Assembly: GCA_021234155.1 (NCBI GenBank)
Contig: JAJEKV010000008.1
Coordinates: 24,601,815-24,665,814 of the forward strand
DNA: 64,000 nucleotides
Direction of reading: 5' to 3'
DNA from: Isoetes taiwanensis
Taxonomy: Eukaryota > Streptophyta > Lycopodiopsida > Isoetales > Isoetaceae
In this document: positions 46,461-55,779 of the stretch, piece by piece
How the letters are laid out: each line of letters opens with the position of its first letter
Numbering within the stretch: position 1 is the first letter of the stretch
Notes under the pieces: generated by a model
What the model was told of the DNA's origin: nothing
What the model saw: only the letters and a program-made list of their open reading frames with translations
The model's database searches: none
Program-made: the position numbers and the translations under genes

Positions 46461-47495
46461 TGAGGCCATGTAAGATGCTAATCTCAATTCATCTGTAGAA
46501 ATGAACACGACCCTGCTTAAATATCTCTATGTGGCAAGAATATATAGAAGTTGTAGCCAGTTACAGAAAAGGTATCTCTTTGCTGTTACAGTCTCAAAAG
46601 TTATGATAAAAGCCATGAATAAAGCTGGTCTACAGAAGCAGAAACTGGATTTCAAGACAGTTGTCTGTTAACAAGCTATGCTTAGGGTCTTTTAATGCTG
46701 AGTAGAAACAAGATTTACATTGAATACACTTCAAGTTCTGTAAAACTTTACGTTACCTTGCATTGTGTTTCCAAGGTTTAGAATAAAAGCACATGTGGAC
46801 ATGTGATTGCTGTCTGGATATGTATGTATTGGCAAGCAAAATGTGGGCGCTTGAGGGCGGGCTTGAGGCGGCACACAATATATTTGCCAATTTGCTAAAT
46901 CAAGATGTGGCTGTCCAATGTTTTAATAGCATAGATGTGGCTGGTCTATGAATAGCCATTGGTATTTGACTGCATTTTGGTCTATGAGATGGTCATTATA
47001 TTTCAAATAATGACAGGAACTCTTGGCATTAGGCAACTCTTGGCATTATGCCTAATATGTTCCACTACTATTGTTTGATCAATCTTTTTAGAGGCAGTAA
47101 GTATACTTTAAGGTACATTTGAATTGAACCCAATATTTGTGGGTAGGTCAAATAATGACAAAACTCTTAACGTTGCGGCTAATATGTTCCACTACGATTG
47201 TTTAATCAATATTTTTAGCAGCAGTAATCCAATATTTGTGGGTGCATTGCGCTGTTCCAGAAGTGTGATTTTACCTGTAAACTATCAATCCCCTTAAGAA
47301 CTACATACACTATAGTGTTGAATTGTTAAGAAAACAGATAATTTATGGTGGATTTCAATTTTAACGATGTGTTAAATTGCTTAAAGATCGCACATTATGT
47401 TAAAGCATGCTTAATTATAAGAAAGACTTCAAATTCAATTCATGTAATAAAGCTGGCATTACATGGACTACTGTGCGAAAAACGACAGTAAGACC

Positions 47496-47767
47496 AGCGA
47501 ACATATAGGGGTTGCCATCGTAATGGCGTTGGAAAAGGCCAAAATCTCCTTCGGCTCAAGAAATAAGTTAGACATAAATTGAAGATGAATTGTATAAGTT
47601 TCCAACAAGTTTCGGTGGATTGTACAAGTTTAGCGAACATATAGGGGTTGCCATCGTAATGGCGTTGGAAAAGGCCAAAATCTCCTTCGGCTCAAGAAAT
47701 AAGTTAGACATAAATTGAAGATGAATTGTATAAGTTTCCAACAAGTTTCGGTGGATTGTACAAGTTT
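47496..47767. repeat. 136-base tandem duplication (locus 20)
   Basis: Two complete abutting copies, 47,496-47,631 and 47,632-47,767, inside the Helitron near its 3' end. Each starts agcgaacatataggggttgc and ends ggattgtacaagttt. Confidence 0.9.
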
Positions 47768-47889
47768 TTAACATTTACAATTTTTAACATTTACAATGAC
47801 GAATTGTTAAGTTTCCAACAAGTTTCGATTGGATTGTACAAGTTTTAAAAGTTATTAAATTATGCCCAAATTTGCCGGGCACCTTCTAG

Positions 47890-48665
47890 TTCCCCATAAT
47901 GTTTTAGTAGGCATCTTGTATTTCTTCTTTTGCAATATCAATTTGAGAATTTATCTTCTTTCCTCGTGACTAGATTCAACTTGTATTTATTCGCAATAGA
48001 TATCCCATTGTTTCATTTTAACTAGACCTCTATGTATAGGTCTCTACTTTAAAATTAATAATCGCATTTTCTTGAGTATTTTTCTAGCTTTGCATCCTAT
48101 CCTCTACTATCCAAATAGGCTAAGTAAACAAACACCAACGAAGAGGATCATGTCATGGACCTTTATAGCGTGTTTGAGAAAGAAGAAATGCAAAACATAC
48201 TTAAGCATCTTGTTGGGATTGGCCAATGGTGTCTAGTCATGAGTAGCTCGCCCTCTAATTTCCAACACAACAGCTTAGGCTCTATATGTTTTAGTCATGT
48301 CGGGTTAACCGTAAGATTATCAACATTGAGATAAACAATTATACGTACTTGAGCGGAGCACGAAAAAGGCATCATTGCCGCGATTTTTTTTGTTTCCTGA
48401 TGATTATTAAAATGATAAGGGGATTTTCAAGAATTAGCATCTTCCAAATACAAACACCAAAGGGGACTCGTGATTATATTAAACCAAAACCCTTCCAAGA
48501 CAAGTATTAGATTTCACGTACCATGAATATAAACTTGATGATAGAAAAGACAATATAAAGCACAAAAGTCGCATTTAATTAAAATGGGTCAAATCAAATT
48601 TGGGACCTCGACCAAAATCTGACTCATGCAAAAAAGTAAGTTGCCATGATAAAATAAGAATAAGG
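47890..48665 (+). repeat. Duplicated unit, copy C (3' of Helitron)
   Basis: Continues copy B2 after the Helitron and matches about 36,847-37,665 of A through gataaaataagaataa. Like B1 it has lost CAG/CTG at many sites where A keeps them (ttattctgcaat versus ttattcgcaat). Confidence 0.85.
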
Positions 48666-48826
48666 GAGGGGCAGGGCAAAGGGGGAGAGCAATGGGACAG
48701 GGAGGGGAAAGGTAAAGGAGCACGCAGGAGGGTGAAAAGGGCAAAGGGGAGGGGGAGGAGCAGGTCTCTTGGGGAAGGGGAGGAGGGGGAAGGGCAAAAG
48801 GGAGGGGCAGGGCAAAGGGGGAGGTC
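48664..48826 (+). repeat. G-rich purine tract
   Basis: About 160 bases consist almost only of A and G with many GGG/GGGG runs, including two copies of gggaggggcagggcaaaggg at the two ends. In the same place after copy A a shorter purine-rich stretch occurs (gaagggggtagtggagaaagaagag at 37,694). The spacing of the G runs would allow G-quadruplex formation on the plus strand. Confidence 0.7.
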
Positions 48827-48829
48827 ATT

Positions 48830-49188
48830 TTTCACAATCAATCAAAATTGCTACTTCAAAACAATACATTACTTGATACTTGATTCTTGTTTTCAACAAG
48901 GATTTCACCCTTGATCCCTAAAATATTATTCTAGGTCTGGAAGCAACCCCTGAGTTCAGTTTTAATTCAAAAATTTGGAACATGGCCACTAGCTAGAAAT
49001 TTGAGTGTTTCGAGTATGCTGCATTAAGGTCATGTCAAACATAATATATGAGGCAATATTGTTCTGCCATTAAAAATTGCAATACTCATAATTGTATGAT
49101 AGATGGACAAGCACAATTCTCAATTGTCAAGTATCCTTTTCTGTAAAGTAAGCGCTGCATTAAGGTCATTTTAATTGGAACATGGCCA
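48830..49188. other. Anonymous sequence before the gypsy LTR
   Basis: No gene is recognised. A phrase gctgcattaaggtcat occurs at about 49,018 and 49,153, and ggaacatggcca occurs at about 48,977 and again directly before the LTR. These short repeats may reflect local slippage. Confidence 0.4.
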
Positions 49189-49206
49189 TGTTGCCCATTT
49201 CTGGCA

Positions 49207-49458
49207 ACATGGACTAGCATCTATTATCAAAAACTTTTGTTTCATCCATATTTCCTCTAAGGAAAAGTTTCAGGCTATTGTGATCCCATTAGAGTTTGGA
49301 AGACATTTGACCAAGTTTGGAAGGCATTGGGGATCTCCTTTTACATGGACTAGCATCTATTATCAAAAACTTTTGTTTCATCCATATTTCCTCTAAGGAA
49401 AAGTTTCAGGCTATTGTGATCCCATTAGAGTTTGGAAGACATTTGACCAAGTTTGGAA
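49207..49458. repeat. 136-base-lag direct repeat (locus 21)
   Basis: The 116 bases at 49,207-49,322 recur at 49,343-49,458. In the paralogous LTR (57,731 onward) the position of the second copy is held by about 116 bases of unrelated unique sequence (57,885-58,000). Confidence 0.9.
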
Positions 49459-49484
49459 AAGTTGTTTTACCAAAGCTCAACCTT

Positions 49485-49757
49485 ATGAAGCTTGCTTGAG
49501 TTTCATTAGTAGTTTGAAGTCACACACATAAGGATGCCATCTTGGAAGTGAAATGTGCTCTTATTCTAGCCTTGAAGTTTGGAAGACCCTTATAGAAGTT
49601 TGGAAGACCCTTAGGCTTTGATGAAGCTTGCTTGAGTTTCATTAGTAGTTTGAAGTCACACACATAAGGATGCCATCTTGGAAGTGAAATGTGCTCTTAT
49701 TCTAGCCTTGAAGTTTGGAAGACCCTTATAGAAGTTTGGAAGACCCTTAGGCTTTGA
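49485..49757. repeat. 136-base tandem duplication (locus 22)
   Basis: The block starting atgaagcttgcttgagtttc at 49,485 recurs at 49,621. The paralogous LTR has it once (58,026 onward), so this is a net gain of 136 bases. Confidence 0.9.
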
Positions 49758-51901
49758 GCAAATGTATCTTCACTATGAGGTATGATTTGAGCATTAGAGA
49801 CAACTGAGAGATGAAATCAAGTGCTACAGGTACCCATCTTGTCTTCATTCCATATCCACCTTTTATGTCCTATGAACCTTTTATAACCTTTCTTTCACCA
49901 TTTTTCCACTTTTGAGACCTTTTCCCATCATTTCACTACCCATTTTCTTATTGATCCTACCCTCAATTGAGAATTGCCCCCTAATGATCTTGAAAAACTT
50001 CAAAGGCAAGAAAAACTCTTTTCTCATTCTCATTTCATCTTCCTAAACCCTAGTATAGCCTATTTACACCCTTTTTCCCATCTTTTCCCATGACTTTTTC
50101 ACCATCCCTATGTTGTAATATTCATTGACCATGGGTCAAAATGGACAAAAATTCAAATATTTCAGCTTTGACCTGAAAACTTCTAGATGGAAAGCTTGGC
50201 AAAAAAGAGCTAACATAGCCTTTTAAATTTGAAAAACCCTTGGGAAGGCCTCCAAAATTGGATTCTTGGGATGCGTACAAAAAAATAAAACCTATTCTAG
50301 CCTATCTACCCTATCTAATTCTCAGATAGTTCCAGTCACCCCCAATTTTTCCACGCAAGTGCCAGGGGGGGGGGCGACACATGGGTCGGTGTCCCTCTCA
50401 AGGGGCACCCACGCTTAATAGTTGAGTCAGCACTTTTCCTTATATACCGAGCCTCCGTAACCACTCCGCCTGTGGGATATATCATCCTTAAGAATTTTCG
50501 ATGAACCCTAAGAAATAGGGGAACCTCGCTAAATCGCCAATTGCGCTCTAAATTTGATTGAATCCCGCCAATTTTCCCCGAGATCAACTCCCTAACCTTT
50601 TCCGACCTTGGGGACCCTCTCAGTGGCACTTGATCCGATAGAAATTGCTCAAATTTGGCCTAAAATCACTCTACCGAAGCTAGTTTTGTGAGAAAAATGC
50701 TTCTTAAACCAAAGATTCCGTGTCAAATCGACACGCCCCCTCGAGATAGACCTCTCGCGGATCTTGGCGATTTTGATATTCTCGATATTATCTTGCTCGC
50801 TTCTATTCAAAATTTGCTCGCTCGCTGCGATTGAAAGATCCGGCCCCAAAGTGACTTGTTCGACAAACCGAGGCACTTCAACTACAACTCAAAAAATCAT
50901 TTCATTCGCTTCATTAGTAGTTCCGAGATTCACTAAAGGCTCGCATGCAGACTGGATTTTACTTTCAAACACTCATATATGTTTGAATTTGGTAATGCCT
51001 TGCTAACACTATCAAATTTCTTGTGTTACATTTCTATAATGCATAGTCTTTGCCCCGAAAGTTGTTGTCACCATTGTATATTCATCTTTTGTAATCCCCG
51101 CATTGTGCTTTTAAAGCTAAAAACTAAAAACAAAACCCAAAAATATTTATTCCAAGCTATATTCTTTTCGATAGTTGCATTTCATCTTCATAAAAAACCT
51201 TAGAGACCTACACATTCAAAAGAAAACACATAAAAAGACCTTTTTTCATAACTGCCACAGAAGTTTGTTCTTTTCCCGAGGCCTCCTGCTACTTACAGAG
51301 AGAAACCAAAACTCTTTTTGCTATTTAAACCCTATGCACATGATCTAGGGTTATTTTGAAGTTGCCTCGCATTGCATCCCAACTCAAGATTCCTTATCAA
51401 ACTCCATCCGCAAATTTTGGCTCTGCTTTTGGCACCGCCAACTTTTTGACCCGATTTTGACCTACATTTTCTCAACCTTCCCTATTCAAATCAAGTCAAA
51501 TCTCCACCCCCAGCTTCCTTTGCTTGTTGATCATCTATACCACCAATCACATCTTTAAAAAATCTCACAAGGTGTGTCTCAAGAAGGCCATTTTTTTGCT
51601 CGACAGCTTTTTTCGGGCCAGGACTTTAGTGATTTTGAAAACCAATATTCCAAAAATGACTTTTCTCACTTCATATGTCAAGGATTGATCACCCTAAGTG
51701 ATCCGGAGGTCCTAACCATTTTGTTTGAGCTTCCTTGAGGTTAGACTAAAATTCCGTGTTTTAGGCTAACATTTTGGAGGTCCTACCGAGATAATAACCT
51801 CGAAGTTGAACTCCATGGCACCAAGAAAGACCGGCCGAGCCCGGCCGAGCAACCCGAGGTAACAGGTCAACCAGATCTAGTAGGGGTAAGCATGAAAGTG
51901 G

Positions 51902-52960
51902 CTACCGCCCACAAAGAAATGTTACAAATGTTTCGCTTTGCCTTTTCCTCCACAAGCTCCTTACCAATTTGAGCTCACTATACCTGCTTTTTCCCCTTGT
52001 TATGATTCTTCCATGAATGCTAACCATTTCTTGAAGAATTTTGAAGAATATTATGAGGAGCATGGGAAGAAGAAAGGTACCAGTTTGCCGAAGTTTATCA
52101 AATGCATGAAAGGTGATGAGGCCGATCCCCGTTGGATTTCGAACCGTCAATAGGTACTAAGTGGGATGAATTGGAACAAAGGTTTCGGCAAGGTTTGGTA
52201 AGACTACTTCACCCCAGACCTTGTTTTGAGCTCAATTCCTTTCTATTAAATCGTGAAAGTGTGAAACAAGATGTGGAAAGATTTAACTCTTATTTGCTGG
52301 TGTAATAGGAACCATGTTTCCCACCCAACTTTGCACCCGGTTGCTTCCTTTATCGAGGTTTGATGTCCAGCCTAAGATTTATAGAAAGTTATTAAAACTT
52401 CAAAAGTTTGGTGAGCTAGATTCAATCCATAAGACATTTGTAAAGGTCGTAGATTTAGTAGAAATGCTAAGCTATCTCGCCTCGATGATGAAATCGAGAT
52501 CCATTCTACCCTCCTCATCATGATATCGAAAGCACGAAGTTACACTATGCTAATGCTGCCCCCTCGTATGCAGCTGTAAGGAAAAAGAAGAAGCCAAAAG
52601 TCTGAAGAGCTAGACCCCTCGTGTTTCGAAATGAAATCCGAGATAAGTAAGGTATCCAAGCTCTCTTAGAAGTTACCAAACAACTCATGGAGTTAAAAAT
52701 AGTAATAATGCTCCTTCTTCTAGCTCTCGCCATACCAATGCACAAAACCGGTGGTAAACCCTATCATAGGGCTGAAAATTGCTTTGCAAGATCTTGTCCT
52801 AAATGCCACAAAAGGGGACATTTTGGTAGAGAATGTCCCCTTTTGTTCTTTTGCAAAGAGATAGGTCATGAAGAGAAGTTCTCAAGAGTTGTCAAGAATT
52901 ACCTTGCAAAGCAAGAAAAAGGTAAACAGTGTCCAATATTAGTTTTATTGAGACTTGTGC
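51902..52960 (+). pseudogene. gag: Gypsy gag, copy 1
   Basis: Pieces in shifting frames: SSMNANHFLKNFEEYYEEHG followed by LPKFIKCMKGDEADP (51938-52153), then an RFRQGL and SVKQDVERFNSYL region near 52,175-52,300, then KIYRKLLKLQKFGELDSIHK. A CCHC knuckle, CPKCHKRGHFGREC, is at about 52,797-52,838, with a second degraded one after it (FFCKEIGHEEKF). The capsid fold itself cannot be verified. The same sequence recurs in copy 2 with different frame errors. Confidence 0.75.
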
Positions 52961-53099
52961 GTAAGAACAAGAAGAACAAGATGTTATGGTTGTGCAAACA
53001 CGCATAGGCTCCATTCGTACATCCGCAAGTTCTCGTCACACCAAGTGTAGCTCCTAAGGTAACATTTCAGCCAAATCCTCGATATAGCTCCTCCCCCGC

Positions 53100-53680
53100 T
53101 CAAAGGTATAAAAATGTAAAGATTTTGAGCTTGATGAATTTGAATTGCTTATGAAAAACTCCAAGGTTACTGTAGACTTACTAACTTTATTAAGGATTGC
53201 ACCATCATACAGGGAAAAGCTCATCAAGAATACCCAAAATGTTGAAGAGATTGTCGCTAAACTTGCAACAACATTTCTCAGAGTTCCCACCCGAGCACAC
53301 AATCAAGATCCGGTGCTTTTATTTGTAGTGCTACTATAGGTACCTCCCATTTAGATAAGGTTTTGTTGGATGGAGGTTCCTCCCTAAATGTCATGCCTTA
53401 TCATGTTATGAAAACACTCAATCTCAAAGTAGAAGATAACACTTCTATTGTTCTAAAAATCCTTTCCAATGCTAAGGTAGTACCAAAGGGAGTGGTGAGA
53501 AATGTGTCTGTTAATACAGGGGGAATCATTGTCTTAGCTACATTTGTGGTTGTTGACTTTGAGAATGTTAATCATGCTAACATCTATGATTTATTATTGG
53601 GAAGAAGGTGGATGAAAACAAAAGAGATGCTAGGCCTATATGGTCTGAAGGTATTTGCACTATTTCAAATGGAGTAACTT
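53100..53680 (+). pseudogene. pol: Gypsy protease, copy 1
   Basis: The frame at 53363-53677 begins with MLDGGSSLNVMPYHVMKTLN, the aspartic protease active-site region in the LDGGSS form seen in Tat/Athila elements. A flap-like hydrophobic stretch (IIVLATFVVVDFENV) and YDLLLGRRWMK follow; the latter corresponds to the usual (D/Y)xLLGRPWL end motif. The upstream frame at 53145-53339 carries ELLMKNSKVTVDLLTLLRIA-like sequence. Confidence 0.8.
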
Positions 53681-53814
53681 CCATTAAACCGGTAAACCAA
53701 ACCCACCCTTCGCTAACATTAGATTCATAGATGTGGATATTTTGCAGAAGAAGAGTTAGGAGTTTACAGCTTAGGTCTAGATGTTGATATAAATGCGTTA
53801 TCAACTTTGCTCAT

Positions 53815-54240
53815 GTAGAGTTCCCCGATCCAAAAGAAAACAAGGCCTACCTTTGGTTTGATGGAGGTATGTCTAAAAAATTAGGGATTGCTTCTTCCTC
53901 ACCGCTATTCTCAAGGATGCATCTTAAGTCGATGACTAAGATAGGGAGGATTCATCCTAATATTTCTTCTAATGCAAAGAGAATATAGGGCCCTCATTGC
54001 AGCCTACAGAAGCAAGGTTCATGAATATTTCCCATATTGTTATCTATGGAGACTCACAACTTGTTTGCAAAACGATTCGGGAGAATACCAAACAAAACAT
54101 CAAGATATGGAGGATCCGAACACACAAGCTCGAGAATTGCTAACTTTTTTGATCATTGGGAAATTTATCATATTCCAAGGTCTAAAAACTTTGAGGCTGA
54201 TTCTTTGTGCAGAAAACACTCTTAGAGCATCTCTCCGAGG
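53815..54240 (+). pseudogene. pol: Extra RNase H-like domain before RT, copy 1
   Basis: Pieces in three frames read AYLWFDGGMSKKLGIASSS (first acidic strand with catalytic-type D), NAKREYRALIAAY near 53,965 (the NEAEY.A helix), IYGDSQLVCK near 54,040 (catalytic D), EYQTKHQDMEDPNTQARELL, and HWEIYHIPRSKNFEADSLCR (the final R..N..AD motif). These are the landmarks of an RNase H domain of the extra/archaeal-like type. It lies after the protease and before the reverse transcriptase, whereas the element's other RNase H-like region follows the RT. The same arrangement is found in copy 2. Confidence 0.75.
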
Positions 54241-54320
54241 GAGCTATCAAGGAAGATGTCCTAGATGAAGATGAACTCTCTCGCCATCCTATCTTGACCA
54301 TCAACCTAGCACAAGAGGAA

Positions 54321-55080
54321 TCACACAAAGAACTTGAAGTGCACAAAGGAGGTATGTCCGACTTTGCAAATGGGAGATCTATATGATGAAGATTGCAAAG
54401 GTAAAATGATTAAGTACTTTGAAGATTGGGTGGATGTTTTTGCATGGGAATATTCGAATTGAAAGGGGTTGATAGGAGCATTTGTGAGTTTGAGATAAAA
54501 GTTCGTGAAGATACTAAACCCGCCATGCAGATTGAGAAGAATTAATTCCTCACTTTTAGATCTTATCAAGCAAGAACTATTCAAAATGCAGGAGTCGTTT
54601 GATAGTTGACATTGTGAACCCTTCTTGGGTTTCTTGTATTGTTCCAGTTCTAAAAAAGAATGGTTCTCTAAGAATATGTGTGGATTATAGAGATCTAAAT
54701 AAAGCTACCACAAAGATTGTTACCCTTTGCCTTTTTGGAAGAAATACTTTATGCAAGTACGGGCAAGTCTATGTACTCATTTTTGGATGGTTTCTCCGGG
54801 TTTTAATCAGATTAGCATCAAAAAGGAAGATCAGCCAAAGACATCCTTCATTACCCATGGGGAACTTATGCAATGAAAAGGATGCCTTTTGGCTTAATGA
54901 ATGCCCCCCGCTACATTTCGTAGAGCTATGGATACCGCTTTTGCAAACATGACTCCCCGAAAGCAATTCAGAGTTTATCTTGATGATTTATGCTTAGGTA
55001 CCGTACAAGTGATCATATTTCGTGAGCTAACAAGGATATTTACATTGTGCGCATAAACCGAGTTAATCTAAACCCAAAGA
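54321..55080 (+). pseudogene. pol: Gypsy reverse transcriptase, copy 1
   Basis: A linker with SKYFEDWVDVFAWEYSN-like sequence (54,410 onward) leads into the RT. The strand then shows SRLIVDIVNPSW and VPVLKKNGSLRICVDYRDLN (54,590-54,700), then FLDGFSGFNQISIK in another frame (about 54,780), SFITHGELM, and the catalytic YLDD at about 54,974-54,985. The segment after it, KKCIFWHPKA, is the usual K.C.F thumb motif. At least four frame changes occur in under 500 bases, so it is not functional as read. Confidence 0.85.
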
Positions 55081-55081
55081 A

Positions 55082-55690
55082 GTGCATCTTTTGGCATCCA
55101 AAGGCCAGCTCTTAGGCCATGAGGTTTCTCGCTCAAGGCCTTCAAGTAGTCAAGAGAAGATCATAGCTTTAAAAAAGCTTCAAACACCCGTGACAATTAA
55201 AGAAGTCAAGGGATTTATGGGAATGACCTCTTTCTTAAGAGTGTATGTGCCTAATTTCTCTCACCTTATTAGTCCTATCTCTAAGTTGACTAGAGTAGGC
55301 CAAGTTAGTAAAAGAGAAAGTAAATATAGGCCCTGTTGTTTGACCGATGAGTGTGAAAAAGCTTTTTTGCAGATCATAGAAGCTATTTGCCATTCTACAC
55401 TTTTTAAAAACTCCGACCTCTTTCATTACCATTTAAAGTTTACATCACTATCACTAAAAAAAAAGGCTGCTGGAGTTGCCATTTTGCAGATAGACACCCT
55501 ATTGCTTTTGCAAGCAAACAATGGTCTCAAACCCAAGAGAAGTATGCTAAGATAGAAAGGAGTGCCGCTGCTCTCATCTTTTGATCGAGAGATGGTCATC
55601 TTTACAAAAATCCCAAGCCACTATCTACATGCAAAGAACCCCATGCCCTTTTTGTATGGTAAGAAATTAGAAAACCTAAGCTTCATAGGT
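55082..55690 (+). pseudogene. pol: Gypsy RT connection and second RNase H region, copy 1
   Basis: IIALKKLQTPVTIKEVKGFM followed by GMTSFLRVYVPNFS and ISPISKLTR is the standard gypsy RT connection motif (L..P.P...+.++.FLG...YYRRFI). CEKAFLQIIEAI corresponds to the FE.LK..L motif at the start of the tethered RNase H. QTQEKYAKIERSAAALI-like sequence appears at about 55,530 and PLLYMQRTPCPFCMVRN-like sequence near 55,630, consistent with a decayed RNase H. Confidence 0.75.
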
Positions 55691-55779
55691 GGGCTTGTAG
55701 GCTTCAATCTTATGATTTAAAGGTAAAGGTTATTCATGTATTGAACAACCCGAAGTTTATACTTGCCCGCCGCCTACTT

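Larger units (their letters stand above)
44807..47889 (+). mobile_element. Non-autonomous Helitron with preserved empty site
   Basis: The 3,083-base insertion begins TCCTATATTATAAAG (Helitron 5' TC) and ends CTAG at 47,886-47,889 (3' CTRR), with a TGCCC/GGGCA hairpin at 47,863-47,881 just upstream. It lies between A (44,806) and T (47,890), the Helitron target, without target-site duplication. The uninterrupted site is in copy A at 36,846/36,847. The junctions are precise apart from one T in a short T run. No RepHel helicase is encoded, so it is non-autonomous. It contains exon-like pieces and an internal ~300-base tandem duplication. CAG/CTG frequency inside is normal, while the flanks are depleted. 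Confidence 0.85.
49189..51425 (+). repeat. Gypsy LTR (copy 1), right edge uncertain
   Basis: The left edge is defined by the shared start with 57,731. The right edge is inferred from a TTTTGGCACCGCCAAC-like candidate primer site at about 51,428. The segment matches 57,731 to about 59,870, with two extra local duplications at 49,207-49,757 that the second LTR lacks. The first bases, TGTTGCC...GGCAACA, form a small inverted repeat. A run of nine Gs at about 50,366 marks the interval ccacgcaagtgccag, which is also conserved in copy 2. Confidence 0.55.

Noticed and set aside
48575-48841. Pro/Ser-rich minus-strand frames as a secreted or cell-wall protein
   Set aside because: They are reverse readings of the G-rich purine tract and are open because of composition.
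18965-49757. Nucleosome-phased or satellite origin for the 136-base lag
   Set aside because: Satellites repeat the same sequence, whereas here the sequences are unrelated, so only the lag is shared.
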